Assembly (NCBI RefSeq): GCF_900636765.1
Contig: NZ_LR134313.1
Span: 248,001 to 312,000, forward strand
Source: Neisseria canis
GTDB taxonomy: Bacteria > Pseudomonadota > Gammaproteobacteria > Burkholderiales > Neisseriaceae
DNA: 64,000 nt
Direction: 5' to 3'
Shown: positions 44,224 through 53,566 of the stretch, in pieces
Layout: every line of letters starts with the position of its first letter
Numbering within the stretch: position 1 is the stretch's first letter
Notes under the pieces: model-generated
The model's database searches: none
The model's input: only the letters and a program-made list of their open reading frames with translations
Told to the model about the DNA's origin: nothing
Translations under genes and position numbers: made by a program

Positions 44224-45471
44224 ATGAGCCAGAGACGAGTGGTCATCACAGGCCTAGGGCAAGTATCACCCATCGGTAACGATGTAGAAACAGCATGGAA
44301 TAACCTTTTGGCCGGCCAAAGCGGCATTGATGTGATTACGCGCTTCGACGCATCAGAGCTAAGCAGCCAAATTGCCGGCGAAGTCAAAAACTTTGACATC
44401 AGCCAATACATCAGCGCCAAAGAAGCCCGCCGTATGGACGTGTTCATCCACTACGGCATAGCCGCCTCCTTACAAGCCATTGCAGATGCCGGCCTGAACG
44501 AAACACCCAATTTAAATAAAGACCGTGTAGGCGTGAATGTGGGGGCGGGTATCGGCGGCTTGCCCAGTATCGAAGCCACCAGCAAAATCGTCGCAGCCGA
44601 CGGCCCGCGTAAAATCAACCCATTCTTCATCCCCGGCTCATTAATCAACATGATTGCCGGCCATGTTACCATCCTTACCGGCTACCACGGCCCGAGTTAC
44701 GGCATGGTTTCCGCTTGTACCACCGGCGCACATTCCATTGGCGATTCCGCCCGCATTATTCAATACGGTGATGCCGATGTGATGATTGCCGGCGGTGCCG
44801 AAGGAGCAATCTGTATGCTCGGCATGGGCGGTTTTGCGGCAATGAAAGCTCTTTCCACCCGCAATGACGATCCTAAAACAGCATCACGCCCATGGGATAA
44901 AGGCCGCGACGGTTTCGTGATGGGCGAAGGTGCCGGCATATTGGTGCTGGAAGAATTGGAACATGCCAAAAAACGCGGCGCCAAAATCTATGCGGAATTG
45001 GTCGGCTTCGGCATGAGCTCCGATGCACACCACATTACCGCACCCAACGCCGAAGGCCCGGCACTTGCCGTAACCCGCGCCCTGGCCGATGCCGGTCTGA
45101 ATCCTAGCGACATCGACTATGTTAACGCACACGGCACATCTACGCCGCTGGGTGACGCCAACGAAACCAACGCCTTGAAGCTGGCTTTCGGAGATCACGC
45201 CAAAAACTTAGTGGTTAACTCTACCAAATCCATGACCGGCCACTTACTCGGCGCGGCAGGCGGTGTAGAGGCAGTGTATAGCGTACTGGCGGTCAACAAG
45301 CAAATTTCACCGCCCACCATCAACCTCTTCGAACAAGACTTTGAATCAGGTTGCGATTTAGACTACTGCGCCAACCAAGCCCGAGAAATGCCGATTCGCG
45401 CAGCCATTTCCAATTCATTCGGATTCGGCGGCACCAACGGTACGCTCGTATTCAAAAAATTCGAGGGTTAA
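44224..45471 (+). CDS. fabF: 3-oxoacyl-[acyl-carrier-protein] synthase II
   Basis: A 415-residue condensing enzyme elongating acyl-ACP with malonyl-ACP. The catalytic triad is visible as SACTTGAHS (Cys), NAHGTSTPLGD (His) and KSMTGHLLGAAG (Lys and His). FGFGGTNGTLVFKK ends the fold. GGGAAG precedes the ATG by four bases. It lies behind acpP, the usual partner. Confidence 0.97.
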   Translation: MSQRRVVITGLGQVSPIGNDVETAWNNLLAGQSGIDVITRFDASELSSQIAGEVKNFDISQYISAKEARRMDVFIHYGIAASLQAIADAGLNETPNLNKDRVGVNVGAGIGGLPSIEATSKIVAADGPRKINPFFIPGSLINMIAGHVTILTGYHGPSYGMVSACTTGAHSIGDSARIIQYGDADVMIAGGAEGAICMLGMGGFAAMKALSTRNDDPKTASRPWDKGRDGFVMGEGAGILVLEELEHAKKRGAKIYAELVGFGMSSDAHHITAPNAEGPALAVTRALADAGLNPSDIDYVNAHGTSTPLGDANETNALKLAFGDHAKNLVVNSTKSMTGHLLGAAGGVEAVYSVLAVNKQISPPTINLFEQDFESGCDLDYCANQAREMPIRAAISNSFGFGGTNGTLVFKKFEG

Positions 45472-45488
45472 CACCCGAAGCCACACAA

Positions 45489-45533
45489 AATGGCCGCACC
45501 TGCCTTGATAAGCAAATCCAGTGCGGCCTTTAA
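45489..45533 (+). terminator. Terminator of fabF
   Basis: GGCCGCAC and GTGCGGCC arms with a T run behind, 18 bases beyond the stop. Confidence 0.75.
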
Positions 45534-45656
45534 ACTTTAATGCATGAACACAATGCCTGTCTGAAAATATCGACTGCTTAACTTTCCCGTATTTCCCTTG
45601 CAGCATCTTCAAGCATGTTTTAAAGTTAAAGCAATTTCTACCAAAAGAGAAAAACG

Positions 45657-46646
45657 ATGAAAATTACTGTCATTGGTGCCGGCGCTTGGGGCACAGCACT
45701 AGCTATCCATTTCGCATTGCATAACAACCAAGTTGCCATGTGGTCGCGCAACAGCGCCCATCAAGAAGCAATGCAGCAAGATAGAGAAAACAAGCGCTAC
45801 CTACCCGGCTTTACCCTTCCCGAAAGCCTTTCCGCGCACACAGACCTAAACGAGGCTCTACAAGACAGTGAGCTCGTCCTCATTACCACATCCGTTGCCG
45901 GCTTGCGTGACAGCGCAGAGCTTTTAAAGCAACACGGCGCAGGCCATCTCCCTATCATCACAGCCTGCAAAGGCTTTGAGCTGGACACCGGCCTGCTGAC
46001 TTTCCAAGTCGTTCAACAAGTATTGCCCGACAATCGACATATCGGCGTTTTATCAGGCCCCAGCTTCGCACAAGAACTGGCCAAACAACTTCCCTGCGCA
46101 GTAGTTCTCGCCTCTCAAAACGAAGCATGGATCAACGATTTAGTTGCCAAACTCAACACCAACGTAATGCGTCTATACGCCAATACCGACGTTATCGGGG
46201 TGGCCGTTGGCGGTGCAGTAAAAAACGTCATGGCCATAGCCACAGGCCTGTCCGACGGCCTGCAATACGGCTTGAACGCCCGTGCCGCATTAGTAACCCG
46301 CGGCTTAGCAGAGATTACCCGTTTGGCGGTTGCCATGGGTGCACAACAAAAAACCATGATGGGCTTGGCCGGCATGGGTGATTTAATCCTAACTTGCACC
46401 GGCGCACTTTCACGCAACCGAAAAGTCGGTTTAGGCTTGGCCGAAGGTAAGGAATTACATGAAGTATTAACCGAAATCGGCCATGTGGCAGAAGGTGTAC
46501 CCACCATCGACGAAGTATTCGATGCCGCCTGCAAATACCAAATCGATATGCCGATTACCCAAACGCTTTACCAACTGGTTCGTAAAGAGCTTCCGGTAAA
46601 AGAAGTAGCAGCGCGCCTCATGTTACGCGAAGCCAAACCAGAATAA
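45657..46646 (+). CDS. gpsA: NAD(P)-dependent glycerol-3-phosphate dehydrogenase
   Basis: A 329-residue cytoplasmic enzyme that reduces dihydroxyacetone phosphate for phospholipid synthesis. The Rossmann loop is VIGAGAWGTALA, with SGPSFAQE and the catalytic Lys in GGAVKNVMAIATG. GLAGMGDLILTC is also conserved. Monocistronic, ended by an uptake-sequence hairpin. Confidence 0.97.
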   Translation: MKITVIGAGAWGTALAIHFALHNNQVAMWSRNSAHQEAMQQDRENKRYLPGFTLPESLSAHTDLNEALQDSELVLITTSVAGLRDSAELLKQHGAGHLPIITACKGFELDTGLLTFQVVQQVLPDNRHIGVLSGPSFAQELAKQLPCAVVLASQNEAWINDLVAKLNTNVMRLYANTDVIGVAVGGAVKNVMAIATGLSDGLQYGLNARAALVTRGLAEITRLAVAMGAQQKTMMGLAGMGDLILTCTGALSRNRKVGLGLAEGKELHEVLTEIGHVAEGVPTIDEVFDAACKYQIDMPITQTLYQLVRKELPVKEVAARLMLREAKPE

Positions 46647-46668
46647 TGCTTTTATAAACCTCAAATTA

Positions 46669-46705
46669 AATGCCTGTCTGAAAATAAAACTTTCAGACAG
46701 GCATT
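46669..46705. terminator. Inverted uptake-sequence pair behind gpsA
   Basis: AATGCCTGTCTGAAAATAAA continues to TTTCAGACAGGCATT, 23 bases beyond the stop. Confidence 0.65.
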
Positions 46706-46765
46706 ATTGACACGCATAGCGCACCACACTATCCTTTCACAAAAATCAAACGGTATTTAAGCATC

Positions 46766-47083
46766 ATGGAACAACCCTTAGATAAATTGGAAATCAGCGT
46801 TTACCAGCTGGCTCAAAAATTCGAAACACTCGTTGGCGAAAACAAGCGCCTTACAGATGAAGTCCAACTCTTAAAAGAAGAGAAAATAAAATCAGAGCAA
46901 CAACACGAAGCTGCGATTGACGAACTAAGTGAAGCATTATTGGTACAGGTCAACAAACTGAAAGAAGATTTACAAAGCAAAATCGACAGCTTAATCTTTG
47001 AAAATCAGCAATATCGCGACCTATTAGTAAAGAATGCCGATCAAATCCGCGCCATATTAGCGCGCCTACCGGTAGAACCTTAA
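46766..47083 (+). CDS. ZapB-like/TIGR02449 coiled-coil protein
   Basis: A 105-residue protein, almost entirely heptad-repeat coiled coil from residue 5 to about 95 (LDKLEISVYQLAQKFETLVG, ENKRLTDEVQLLKEEKIKSE). The gene precedes zapA by 17 bp on the same strand, which supports a divisome role like ZapB, the ZapA partner at the Z ring. The assignment rests on shape and neighbour only, since coiled coils look alike. Confidence 0.75.
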   Translation: MEQPLDKLEISVYQLAQKFETLVGENKRLTDEVQLLKEEKIKSEQQHEAAIDELSEALLVQVNKLKEDLQSKIDSLIFENQQYRDLLVKNADQIRAILARLPVEP

Positions 47084-47100
47084 AAGAAAGTAGTACAAAA

Positions 47101-47412
47101 ATGAGTGAAATTGTTCAAGTTGACGTTGACATCATGTCCCGCCAATTTAAAATCGGCGCACCGGCGGAAGAAAAAGAAACCCTACTACAAGCAATTGATT
47201 TACTAAACCAAAAAATCACAACCGTTAAAGAAAGCGGCAAAATTGTAGAAAGCGACAAAATCCTTATCATGGCCGCATTAAACGTTGTGCACGATTTGCT
47301 GAAAATGTCGATGCAGAATGGTTTGGCAATTGGCGAATTTGAGCGTAAAATAACTGACATGCTACAAGTTTCCGAGCGTGCATTGGCCAAACTGCCCAGT
47401 GCACAAGCATGA
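47101..47412 (+). CDS. zapA: Cell division protein ZapA
   Basis: A 103-residue FtsZ-associated protein. The N-terminal globular domain (VQVDVDIMSRQFKIGAPAEE) and the long C-terminal helix with AALNVVHDLLKM are the family features. It bundles FtsZ filaments. Followed directly by 6S RNA, the order conserved from beta- to gammaproteobacteria. Confidence 0.92.
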   Translation: MSEIVQVDVDIMSRQFKIGAPAEEKETLLQAIDLLNQKITTVKESGKIVESDKILIMAALNVVHDLLKMSMQNGLAIGEFERKITDMLQVSERALAKLPSAQA

Positions 47413-47430
47413 AACAGTAAACTTCTTCTT

Positions 47431-47606
47431 TCCCTGCGGTGTTCGCTAAGGCATACATTCCTTTGAACCAATAAGTTCGCTTAAGGTTTCCGGGAGTTTA
47501 CAGTGGGCGCGAGCGTTCTCTTTTGAATGCACCCGAAGCTGTCCAAGGAGACCGCCTTGTCTGACAAGGTTCAAGCGGATTGAGCCTCAAACGGCACCAG
47601 CGGGGA
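47431..47606 (+). ncRNA. ssrS: 6S RNA
   Basis: A stable RNA of about 176 nt, directly behind zapA. The ends pair (TCCCTGCGGTG with CACCAGCGGGGA) to form the closing stem, and the middle has the open bulge that mimics a promoter, flanked by CCAAGGAGACCGCC-type stems. It binds sigma-70 RNA polymerase in stationary phase. Exact ends are estimates from the terminal stem. Confidence 0.85.
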
Positions 47607-47617
47607 TCCCCCAAATA

Positions 47618-47645
47618 TAAAACACCGCTGAAGCGGTGTTTTATT
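47618..47645 (+). terminator. Terminator behind 6S RNA
   Basis: AAAACACCGC, TGA, AGCGGTGTTTTATT: a strong stem with T run. Confidence 0.85.
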
Positions 47646-47835
47646 CTTTCCCAATCTAAGCGCACAACAATTTAAAAACCAAAACCTATCCCCTATCAAA
47701 AAGCTCTAGAGTACAAACACTCAGGCTGAGTTATTCCAAGGAACAAGCATCGCCAAAATATTCGGTTTTGCCCCATAAAAACAACAAGAATTTGCGTTTT
47801 CTCAAATGCTGCCCCAGCAGACAACATCAATAAAA

Positions 47836-47864
47836 TTGACAAAAACCCGTTTTCTCCTTAAAAT
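47836..47864 (+). promoter_or_regulatory. Sigma-70 promoter of rplM-rpsI
   Basis: TTGACA (consensus), 17-base spacer, TAAAAT. It lies 37 bp before the rplM ATG. Confidence 0.75.
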
Positions 47865-47900
47865 TAGTAGCTTTCTATATATTTATTTGGATTACTCCTC

Positions 47901-48329
47901 ATGAAAACCTTTTCAGCTAAACCGCATGAGGTTAAGCGCGAGTGGTTCGTGATCGACGCAGAAGACAAAGTTCTGGGTCGCGTTGCAGCCGAAGTTGCTA
48001 GCCGTTTGCGTGGCAAACATAAGCCAGAATACACTCCCCACGTAGATACCGGCGATTACATTATCGTTATCAATGCAGACAAACTGCGCGTTACCGGTAC
48101 CAAACACGAAGACAAAAAATACTATCGTCACTCAGGCTATCCGGGCGGCATCTACGAGCGCACTTTCCGCGAAATGCAAGAGCAATTTCCCGGCCGCGCT
48201 TTAGAAAAAGCCGTAAAAGGCATGCTGCCTAAAGGTCCTTTAGGCTATGCCATGATCAAAAAATTGAAAGTGTACGCAGGTTCTGAACATCAGCACGCTG
48301 CACAACAACCTAAAGTTTTGGAAATCTAA
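47901..48329 (+). CDS. rplM: 50S ribosomal protein L13
   Basis: A 142-residue large-subunit protein. [20 protein letters not shown] and the [20 protein letters not shown] block are the family signatures; [19 protein letters not shown] ends it. Length is standard. rpsI follows after nine bases, the universal order. Confidence 0.98.
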   Translation: MKTFSAKPHEVKREWFVIDAEDKVLGRVAAEVASRLRGKHKPEYTPHVDTGDYIIVINADKLRVTGTKHEDKKYYRHSGYPGGIYERTFREMQEQFPGRALEKAVKGMLPKGPLGYAMIKKLKVYAGSEHQHAAQQPKVLEI

Positions 48330-48338
48330 GGACGCGAC

Positions 48339-48731
48339 ATGAACGGTAAATATTACTACGGCACAGGCCGCCGCAAAAGTTCAGTGGCTCGTGTATTCCT
48401 GCAAAAAGGCAGCGGCCAGATCATTGTAAACGGCCGCCCTGTTGATGAATTCTTCGCTCGTGAAACCAGCCGCATGGTTGTTCGCCAGCCTTTGGTTCTG
48501 ACTGAAAATGCCGAAGCATTCGACATCAAAGTTAATGTAACCGGCGGTGGTGAAACCGGCCAATCCGGTGCAATCCGTCACGGCATTACCCGTGCTCTGA
48601 TCGATTATGATGCAGCATTAAAACCTGCTCTGTCTCAAGCCGGCTTCGTTACCCGTGACGCCCGTGAAGTTGAGCGTAAGAAACCCGGCCTGCGCAAAGC
48701 ACGCCGTGCGAAACAATTCTCTAAACGTTAA
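48339..48731 (+). CDS. rpsI: 30S ribosomal protein S9
   Basis: A 130-residue small-subunit protein. [20 protein letters not shown] at the N-terminus and the basic tail [12 protein letters not shown], which reaches the P-site tRNA, are diagnostic. AAGGA lies just before the ATG. It is co-transcribed with rplM. Confidence 0.98.
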   Translation: MNGKYYYGTGRRKSSVARVFLQKGSGQIIVNGRPVDEFFARETSRMVVRQPLVLTENAEAFDIKVNVTGGGETGQSGAIRHGITRALIDYDAALKPALSQAGFVTRDAREVERKKPGLRKARRAKQFSKR

Positions 48732-48761
48732 TCTGTTACCAGAATTAATTGTTTGGATTAC

Positions 48762-48790
48762 AAAGCCCGTCGATATGTACGGGCTTTTTA
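48762..48790 (+). terminator. Terminator of rplM-rpsI
   Basis: AAAGCCCGT, loop CGATATGT, ACGGGCTTTTT. Confidence 0.85.
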
Positions 48791-48842
48791 GTTGGAGCTT
48801 AGTGAGCGCTAAAGTTAAATAGTATTCGCTAAAAATACAAAT

Positions 48843-49532
48843 GGGGCTTAGGAAGCAAAATTCATTTTAAAGGATCTTTCCGCAACATTCCCAACAGCAC
48901 TTTGTACAAATCATCATGCCTGTGATTGAAGCGGAACCCGGTTTCTTTTAAATGCAGGTAAAACGTATGTTTCGGCACCCCGTTAAACTGTACCAAGCGA
49001 TGCTTCGCGTAGCTCCAAAAAGATTCGATACCGCTGATATGCTGGGTACCACGGGCAAATTCATTATCACCATGACGCACTCTGAAATGCTTCGCGAAGC
49101 CCATATCGACCAACCCCTGATAACCTTTTGTAACGTTGCTTTTGAAGCATCGGAAACGATTTCGGTATAAACCTTGTCACCTCGTTTAAGTATGCCGAAA
49201 ACAATCGTTTTACCGCCCGCACCGCGCCCGCGTTTGCCTCGGATACGTTTTGCGTCGAAATAGGATTCGTCCAATTCCACTATGCCGCAGAAAGTGTCTG
49301 CCGCTCACATTCGTCAGCCAATCGTCGCCGTAGTTTCAGGTACAGGCTGTTGATGCTTCTGACGCTGATTCCTGTCAGTTTGGCGGTGTCGGAAGTGGTC
49401 AGATCCAAGGAAAAAAGCCGCAGGATTTGACGGAATTTGGACTCGGTAATTTTGCTGAACTTTTGGTAATTGTTTTTTAATTTCATTTCAGAAGCTTATC
49501 ACTATATTTGGTGATTTTGCTTCCTAAGCCCC
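48843..49532 (-). mobile_element. Degenerate IS1016-like element (IS1595 family)
   Basis: The ends are perfect 19-bp inverted repeats, GGGGCTTAGGAAGCAAAAT at 48843 and its complement ending at 49532. Flanks ATACAAAT and TACAAAAT look like a decayed 8-bp target duplication. The 690-bp length is close to IS1016. Its transposase gene is broken, so it cannot move by itself. Confidence 0.85.
48862..49486 (-). pseudogene. IS1595-family (IS1016-like) transposase, broken by a frameshift and a deletion
   Basis: Three frames make up one transposase. The N-terminal part (MKLKNNYQKFSKITESKFRQ) runs to CERQT, where one missing base shifts the frame; it resumes as GIVELDESYFDAKRIRGKRG with the first catalytic Asp. 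After KATLQKVIRG the frame jumps straight to GLVDMGFAKHFRVRHGDNEF in another frame. About 50 bp that should encode the second Asp region (H-T-D-G-W-type motif) are missing. The C-terminal part (HISGIESFWSYAKHRLVQFN) keeps the Glu. Both lesions are inferred by comparison with known family architecture. Confidence 0.85.
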
Positions 49533-49616
49533 TACAAAATATTTCACCTCAACCCTTTAAGAATCCATCATTAACCCCATATAGGAAACTCATTCACATC
49601 AAATTAAGGAATTAAA

Positions 49617-49856
49617 ATGCTTTCTACCATTATTATTGGCTTTATCATCGGTGTATTGGCTAAATTTCTACACCCGGGCCGTGATAATTTGGGCCTGATC
49701 ATGACTACCCTATTGGGTATCGGCGGATCATTATTGGCAGGCTGGGTAGGTCAATCAGTTGGTATGTATCACATGGGCGAGCCGGCAGGTTGGCTTGCTT
49801 CTACCATAGCGGCAGTAGTTATTTTAATAATTTACACCCGTGTAATTAAAAAATAA
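49617..49856 (+). CDS. GlsB/YeaQ/YmgE family stress-response membrane protein
   Basis: A 79-residue protein with three hydrophobic segments. FIIGVLAKFLHPGRDNLGLIMTTLLGIGGS is the transglycosylase-associated (DUF/YeaQ) family signature, with the Gly-rich central helix. AAGGAATT precedes the ATG. Single-gene unit with its own terminator. Biochemical function unknown; homologues respond to acid or osmotic stress. Confidence 0.88.
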   Translation: MLSTIIIGFIIGVLAKFLHPGRDNLGLIMTTLLGIGGSLLAGWVGQSVGMYHMGEPAGWLASTIAAVVILIIYTRVIKK

Positions 49857-49869
49857 ATCATTTTTCAAG

Positions 49870-49892
49870 AGCAGGCGCTTAAGCCTGCTTTT
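49870..49892 (+). terminator. Terminator of the YeaQ-like gene
   Basis: AGCAGGC, loop GCTTAA, GCCTGCTTTT. Confidence 0.8.
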
Positions 49893-49918
49893 CCGCGTTC
49901 AGACAGGCATTTATATTT

Positions 49919-50431
49919 ATGCAACAGAAAAAATGGCTTTCTTGGTTAAAAGAAGGAAGCATCCTGCTGGTGCTTATTCTACTTATTTCCATTGCATTAG
50001 ATTGGTGGCGTAAACCAAAAGAGCTGCCAAACTTTGCGCAACAACCCCTCCAAACTATTTCAGGACACAACACCACTTTCGCTCAATTCAGCCAAAATCG
50101 TGTGGCCGTTTTATATTTTTGGGGTTCTTGGTGTGGAATCTGCAAGCACACTTCTCCCACGGTGGACAAACTAAGAATAAATGACATACCAGTTTTAAGC
50201 GTGGCGCTGTCTTCCGGCAGTGACGAAGAAGTACGCCAGTATCTGAGTAAACACCATTTTCAATTCGATACAATCAACGACCCCGACAGTTCGCTTTCCA
50301 AGCAATGGCGTGTTGCCGTTACACCGACCATTGTTTTATTAAAAAACGGCAAAATACTGCATAGTACATCCGGCATCAGCAGCTATTGGGGATTGCGCAT
50401 GCGAATCTGGCTTTCTGATTTATTTTACTGA
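49919..50431 (+). CDS. Membrane-anchored thioredoxin-like protein (ScsD/TlpA type)
   Basis: A 170-residue protein with one N-terminal helix (about 12-30, EGSILLVLILLISIALDWW) and a periplasmic thioredoxin fold. The active site is WGSWCGICKHTSP, a CxxC motif, and the cis-Pro loop is VAVTPTIVLL. It probably reduces or isomerises disulfides of envelope proteins, or assists cytochrome c or copper protein maturation. Partner genes are not adjacent. A DUS immediately precedes the start. Confidence 0.83.
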   Translation: MQQKKWLSWLKEGSILLVLILLISIALDWWRKPKELPNFAQQPLQTISGHNTTFAQFSQNRVAVLYFWGSWCGICKHTSPTVDKLRINDIPVLSVALSSGSDEEVRQYLSKHHFQFDTINDPDSSLSKQWRVAVTPTIVLLKNGKILHSTSGISSYWGLRMRIWLSDLFY

Positions 50432-50467
50432 TAGCCCAGTCAAAAATATCGCAACACATGAATTGAG

Positions 50468-50494
50468 ATGCCTGTCTGAAAAAGAAGACAGGCA
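50468..50494. terminator. Imperfect inverted uptake-sequence pair
   Basis: ATGCCTGTCTGAAAAA followed by GAAGACAGGCAT; the second copy lacks two bases of the uptake motif. Confidence 0.5.
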
Positions 50495-50889
50495 TTCCAC
50501 ACTCTAGCAGCTTTAGAAATTTTACCTTAGCTAAAATTTCCAATCACAGAACCTGTGGTTGCTCATTGCAAACCAATACTTTCGTCACTTTCGTACTTAA
50601 AACATCGAAATCTCATTGTCATTTTTCCTGTTACAACGATTACACAACCGTAAATCGAATCAAAATACTAGACAATTAATTGTTTTATAAAGATAATTAA
50701 AACTATCAAGTTAAATTTTTCGATTTACAATATAAATTTCAAATCGAATTCATAGTTTTAATAGCGAAAACAATCATGTATAGTGCGCTTCATTATCCTT
50801 GATAAAGGGCAATAAAAAGTTCTTCAAGTTTGTTATATTTACGCTCGCAAACACCAACGATTATCTCTTGCTAACAAAAGGAGCAAACC
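50495..50889. other. Upstream region of katA
   Basis: Nearly 400 bp of AT-rich noncoding sequence. AATTAAAACTAT near 50696 and ATAGTTTTAATAGC near 50753 form a loose inverted repeat that could bind a regulator, but it does not fit the OxyR consensus well. No coding frame. Confidence 0.3.
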
Positions 50890-52398
50890 ATGAGCAAATG
50901 TCCTGTAACCCACTTAACCATGAACAACGGCGCGCCCGTTGCCGATAACCAAAACAGCCTGTCTGCCGGTCCGCGCGGCCCGCTGTTGACTCAAGATATA
51001 TGGCTTCATGAAAAACTGGCCAACTTCGTGCGCGAAGTGATTCCTGAGCGTCGTATGCACGCTAAAGGTTCCGGTGCTTTCGGTACATTTACCGTTACCC
51101 ACGACATCACTCAATACACCAAAGCCAAAATTTTCAGTCAAGTAGGCAAAAAAACCGAAATGTTCGCCCGCTTTACCACCGTAGCCGGTGAGCGCGGTGC
51201 AGCCGATGCCGAGCGCGACATCCGCGGTTTCGCCCTAAAGTTCTACACTGAAGAAGGCAACTGGGATATGGTGGGTAACAACACGCCCGTATTCTTCATG
51301 CGTGACCCGCGTAAATTCCCCGATTTGAACAAAGCGGTAAAACGCGATCCGCGTACCAATATGCGTTCCGCCACCAACAACTGGGACTTCTGGACCCTTC
51401 TGCCCGAAGCCTTCCACCAAGTAACCGTTGTGATGAGCGACCGCGGTATTCCTGCTTCTTACCGTCACATGCACGGTTTCGGCAGCCATACTTACAGCTT
51501 CATTAATGCACAAAACGAGCGTTTCTGGGTGAAATTCCATTTCCGTACCCAACAAGGCATTAAAAACCTGACTAACGAAGAAGCTGCCGCAATCATTGCC
51601 GATGACCGCGAAAGCCATCAGCGCGACCTGTATGAGTCTATCGAGAAAGGCGATTTCCCGAAATGGACCATGTATATCCAAGTGATGCCTGAAGCAGATG
51701 CAGAAAAAGTGCCTTACCATCCGTTTGACTTGACCAAAGTATGGCCCAAAGGCGATTACCCGCTGATCGAAGTAGGTGAGTTCGAGCTGAACCGCAACCC
51801 TGAAAACTTCTTTGCCGATGTTGAGCAATCTGCCTTTGCACCGAGCAATCTGGTTCCCGGTATCAGCGTGTCTCCCGACCGCATGTTGCAAGCCCGCTTG
51901 TTTAACTATGCCGACGCACAACGTTACCGCTTGGGTGTGAACCACCATCAAATTCCGGTGAACGCACCGCGTTGCCCCGTACACAGCAATGCCCGCGACG
52001 GTCAAGGCCGTGTTGACGGCAACTACGGCAGCACCATCCATTACGAGCCGAACAGCTTCGGCCAATGGCAAGACCAAGCCCAATACGCCGAGCCGCCTTT
52101 GAAAATCAACGGTGATGCGGCACATTGGAACTACCGTGAAGACGACTCAGACTACTTCAGCCAACCGCGTGCCTTGTTCAACTTGATGAGTTGCGAACAA
52201 AAAGAAGCATTGTTCAAAAACACCGCTGCAGCCATGGGTGATGCGCCTGATTTCATCAAATACCGCCATATCCGCAACTGTAATGCCTGCGATCCTGCTT
52301 ACGGTGAAGGCGTAGCCAAAGCTTTGGGCTTAAGCGTTGCTGATGCGATTGCCGCCCGCGAGAGCGACCCGGCTTTAGGCCAACCCGGACTTCTGTAA
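50890..52398 (+). CDS. katA: Catalase
   Basis: A 502-residue small-subunit monofunctional haem catalase (clade 3). The distal His is in [12 protein letters not shown], the Asn in [11 protein letters not shown], and the proximal haem ligand Tyr in [14 protein letters not shown]. It removes hydrogen peroxide. GGAG lies six bases before the ATG. The C-terminal [20 protein letters not shown] is typical of the bacterial group. Monocistronic. Confidence 0.97.
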   Translation: MSKCPVTHLTMNNGAPVADNQNSLSAGPRGPLLTQDIWLHEKLANFVREVIPERRMHAKGSGAFGTFTVTHDITQYTKAKIFSQVGKKTEMFARFTTVAGERGAADAERDIRGFALKFYTEEGNWDMVGNNTPVFFMRDPRKFPDLNKAVKRDPRTNMRSATNNWDFWTLLPEAFHQVTVVMSDRGIPASYRHMHGFGSHTYSFINAQNERFWVKFHFRTQQGIKNLTNEEAAAIIADDRESHQRDLYESIEKGDFPKWTMYIQVMPEADAEKVPYHPFDLTKVWPKGDYPLIEVGEFELNRNPENFFADVEQSAFAPSNLVPGISVSPDRMLQARLFNYADAQRYRLGVNHHQIPVNAPRCPVHSNARDGQGRVDGNYGSTIHYEPNSFGQWQDQAQYAEPPLKINGDAAHWNYREDDSDYFSQPRALFNLMSCEQKEALFKNTAAAMGDAPDFIKYRHIRNCNACDPAYGEGVAKALGLSVADAIAARESDPALGQPGLL

Positions 52399-52490
52399 TG
52401 TGGTTGGATATGAGTGAAACTTTGGCTGAAATCATCGACCGGGTTTCTAGAAAAAGCGGGCAAAAATAATCCTGCTGATGTATAAGCAGA

Positions 52491-52520
52491 ATGCCTGTCT
52501 GAATACGTTCAGACAGGCAT
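52491..52520. terminator. Inverted uptake-sequence pair behind katA
   Basis: ATGCCTGTCTGAATACGTTC then AGACAGGCAT followed by a T run. Confidence 0.65.
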
Positions 52521-52534
52521 TTTTTATTATTGTG

Positions 52535-52629
52535 TATAGTTAAAACACTTAATTTTAGTAGCATTTCCGTCATACTTGGGCTTGGCCCGAGTATGACGAG
52601 CGTACTATTTTTTAATTTGATTAACTATA
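52535..52629. mobile_element. Short Correia-ended palindromic miniature element (95 bp)
   Basis: Ends are perfect 9-bp inverted repeats TATAGTTAA/TTAACTATA like those of the Correia element at 6451. The interior is the near-perfect hairpin CGTCATACTTGGGC/GCCCGAGTATGACG (52569-52599). One half matches 2867-2925. It lies between convergent katA and accD. Confidence 0.7.
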
Positions 52630-52637
52630 GTTGCTAG

Positions 52638-52676
52638 AAATGCCTGTCTGAAATGAAAGTTTTCAGACAGGCATTT
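52638..52676. terminator. Inverted uptake-sequence pair behind accD
   Basis: AAATGCCTGTCTGAAA and its complement, 21 bases beyond the accD stop. Confidence 0.65.
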
Positions 52677-52696
52677 CTATAACGACAAACTGTTTC

Positions 52697-53566
52697 TTAA
52701 GCGGCATGAACGGCCGGTTCTCGTCGCAGCAAGGTAATCAAATTGGTAATACGCTGCTTCATTTCCCTGCGGTCGACAATTTGATCGATCGCACCTTTTT
52801 CCAATAAGAATTCTGCACGCTGAAAGCCTTCGGGAAGGGTTTCGCGCACGGTTTGTTCAATTACACGCGGGCCTGCGAAACCGATCAGTGCACCCGGTTC
52901 GGCCAACACAACATCGCCCAAAAACGCGAAACTGGCAGACACGCCGCCCATGGTCGGGTCGGTGAGCACGGAAATAAAAGGCAAGCCTTTTTCCGTGAGC
53001 AGGTGCAAAGAAGCGCTGGTTTTGGTCATCTGCATCAACGAACTCAAACCTTCCTGCATACGCGCGCCGCCGCTGGCGGAAACACAGATAAAGCTGCAAT
53101 GGTCGGCCACGGCGCGGCGCACACCTTCTACAAAACGCTCGCCCACCACGGAACCCATCGAGCCGCCGATAAAACGGAATTCAAACGCGGCAACCACAAC
53201 GGGATGGCCGTTCATCGTCCCTTTCATTACCACCAGCGCGTCATCTTCGTTGGTCAGTTTTTTGGCGGCGGAAAGGCGGTCGGGATATTTTTTGCTGTCT
53301 TTGAATTTCAGAATATCGGTGGGTTTCACATTGGCGGCGATTTCTTCACGGCCTTCTGCATCCAGCAGCAAATCCAGCCGCTCGCGCGCGGTCATGGCAT
53401 TGTGGTGATTGCATTTCGGGCACACGTTTTGGTTTTGCGCCAAATCGGTGGCATATAAGGTTGCGGAACAAGACGGGCATTTATGCCACAGGCCTTCGGG
53501 AATACCCGATTTGCCGTTTTCGTCTTTTTTAATTTTGGGCGGAAGAATTTTATCCAGCCAGCTCAT
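52697..53566 (-). CDS. accD: Acetyl-CoA carboxylase carboxyltransferase subunit beta
   Basis: A 289-residue subunit that, with AccA, moves the carboxyl group from biotin to acetyl-CoA. The zinc ribbon is CPSC-15-CPKC near residues 30-52, and the carboxyltransferase core has [20 protein letters not shown] and [13 protein letters not shown]. Length is normal. It follows trpA and a small secreted protein gene on the same strand. Confidence 0.97.
   Translation of the reverse strand: MSWLDKILPPKIKKDENGKSGIPEGLWHKCPSCSATLYATDLAQNQNVCPKCNHHNAMTARERLDLLLDAEGREEIAANVKPTDILKFKDSKKYPDRLSAAKKLTNEDDALVVMKGTMNGHPVVVAAFEFRFIGGSMGSVVGERFVEGVRRAVADHCSFICVSASGGARMQEGLSSLMQMTKTSASLHLLTEKGLPFISVLTDPTMGGVSASFAFLGDVVLAEPGALIGFAGPRVIEQTVRETLPEGFQRAEFLLEKGAIDQIVDRREMKQRITNLITLLRREPAVHAA

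Noticed and set aside
50690..50775. Possible OxyR site upstream of katA
   Set aside because: The AT-rich inverted repeat does not keep the ATAG/CTAT spacing of the OxyR consensus.
51235..52125. A 296-codon open frame on the minus strand
   Set aside because: It lies wholly inside katA, whose family residues and start are clear. The long antisense frame follows from the codon bias of a highly expressed gene.
52397..52468. A 23-codon frame [20 protein letters not shown].. overlapping the katA stop as TAATG
   Set aside because: Overlap geometry is suggestive, but there is no Shine-Dalgarno beyond katA sequence and no known family. It may be a decayed katA tail.
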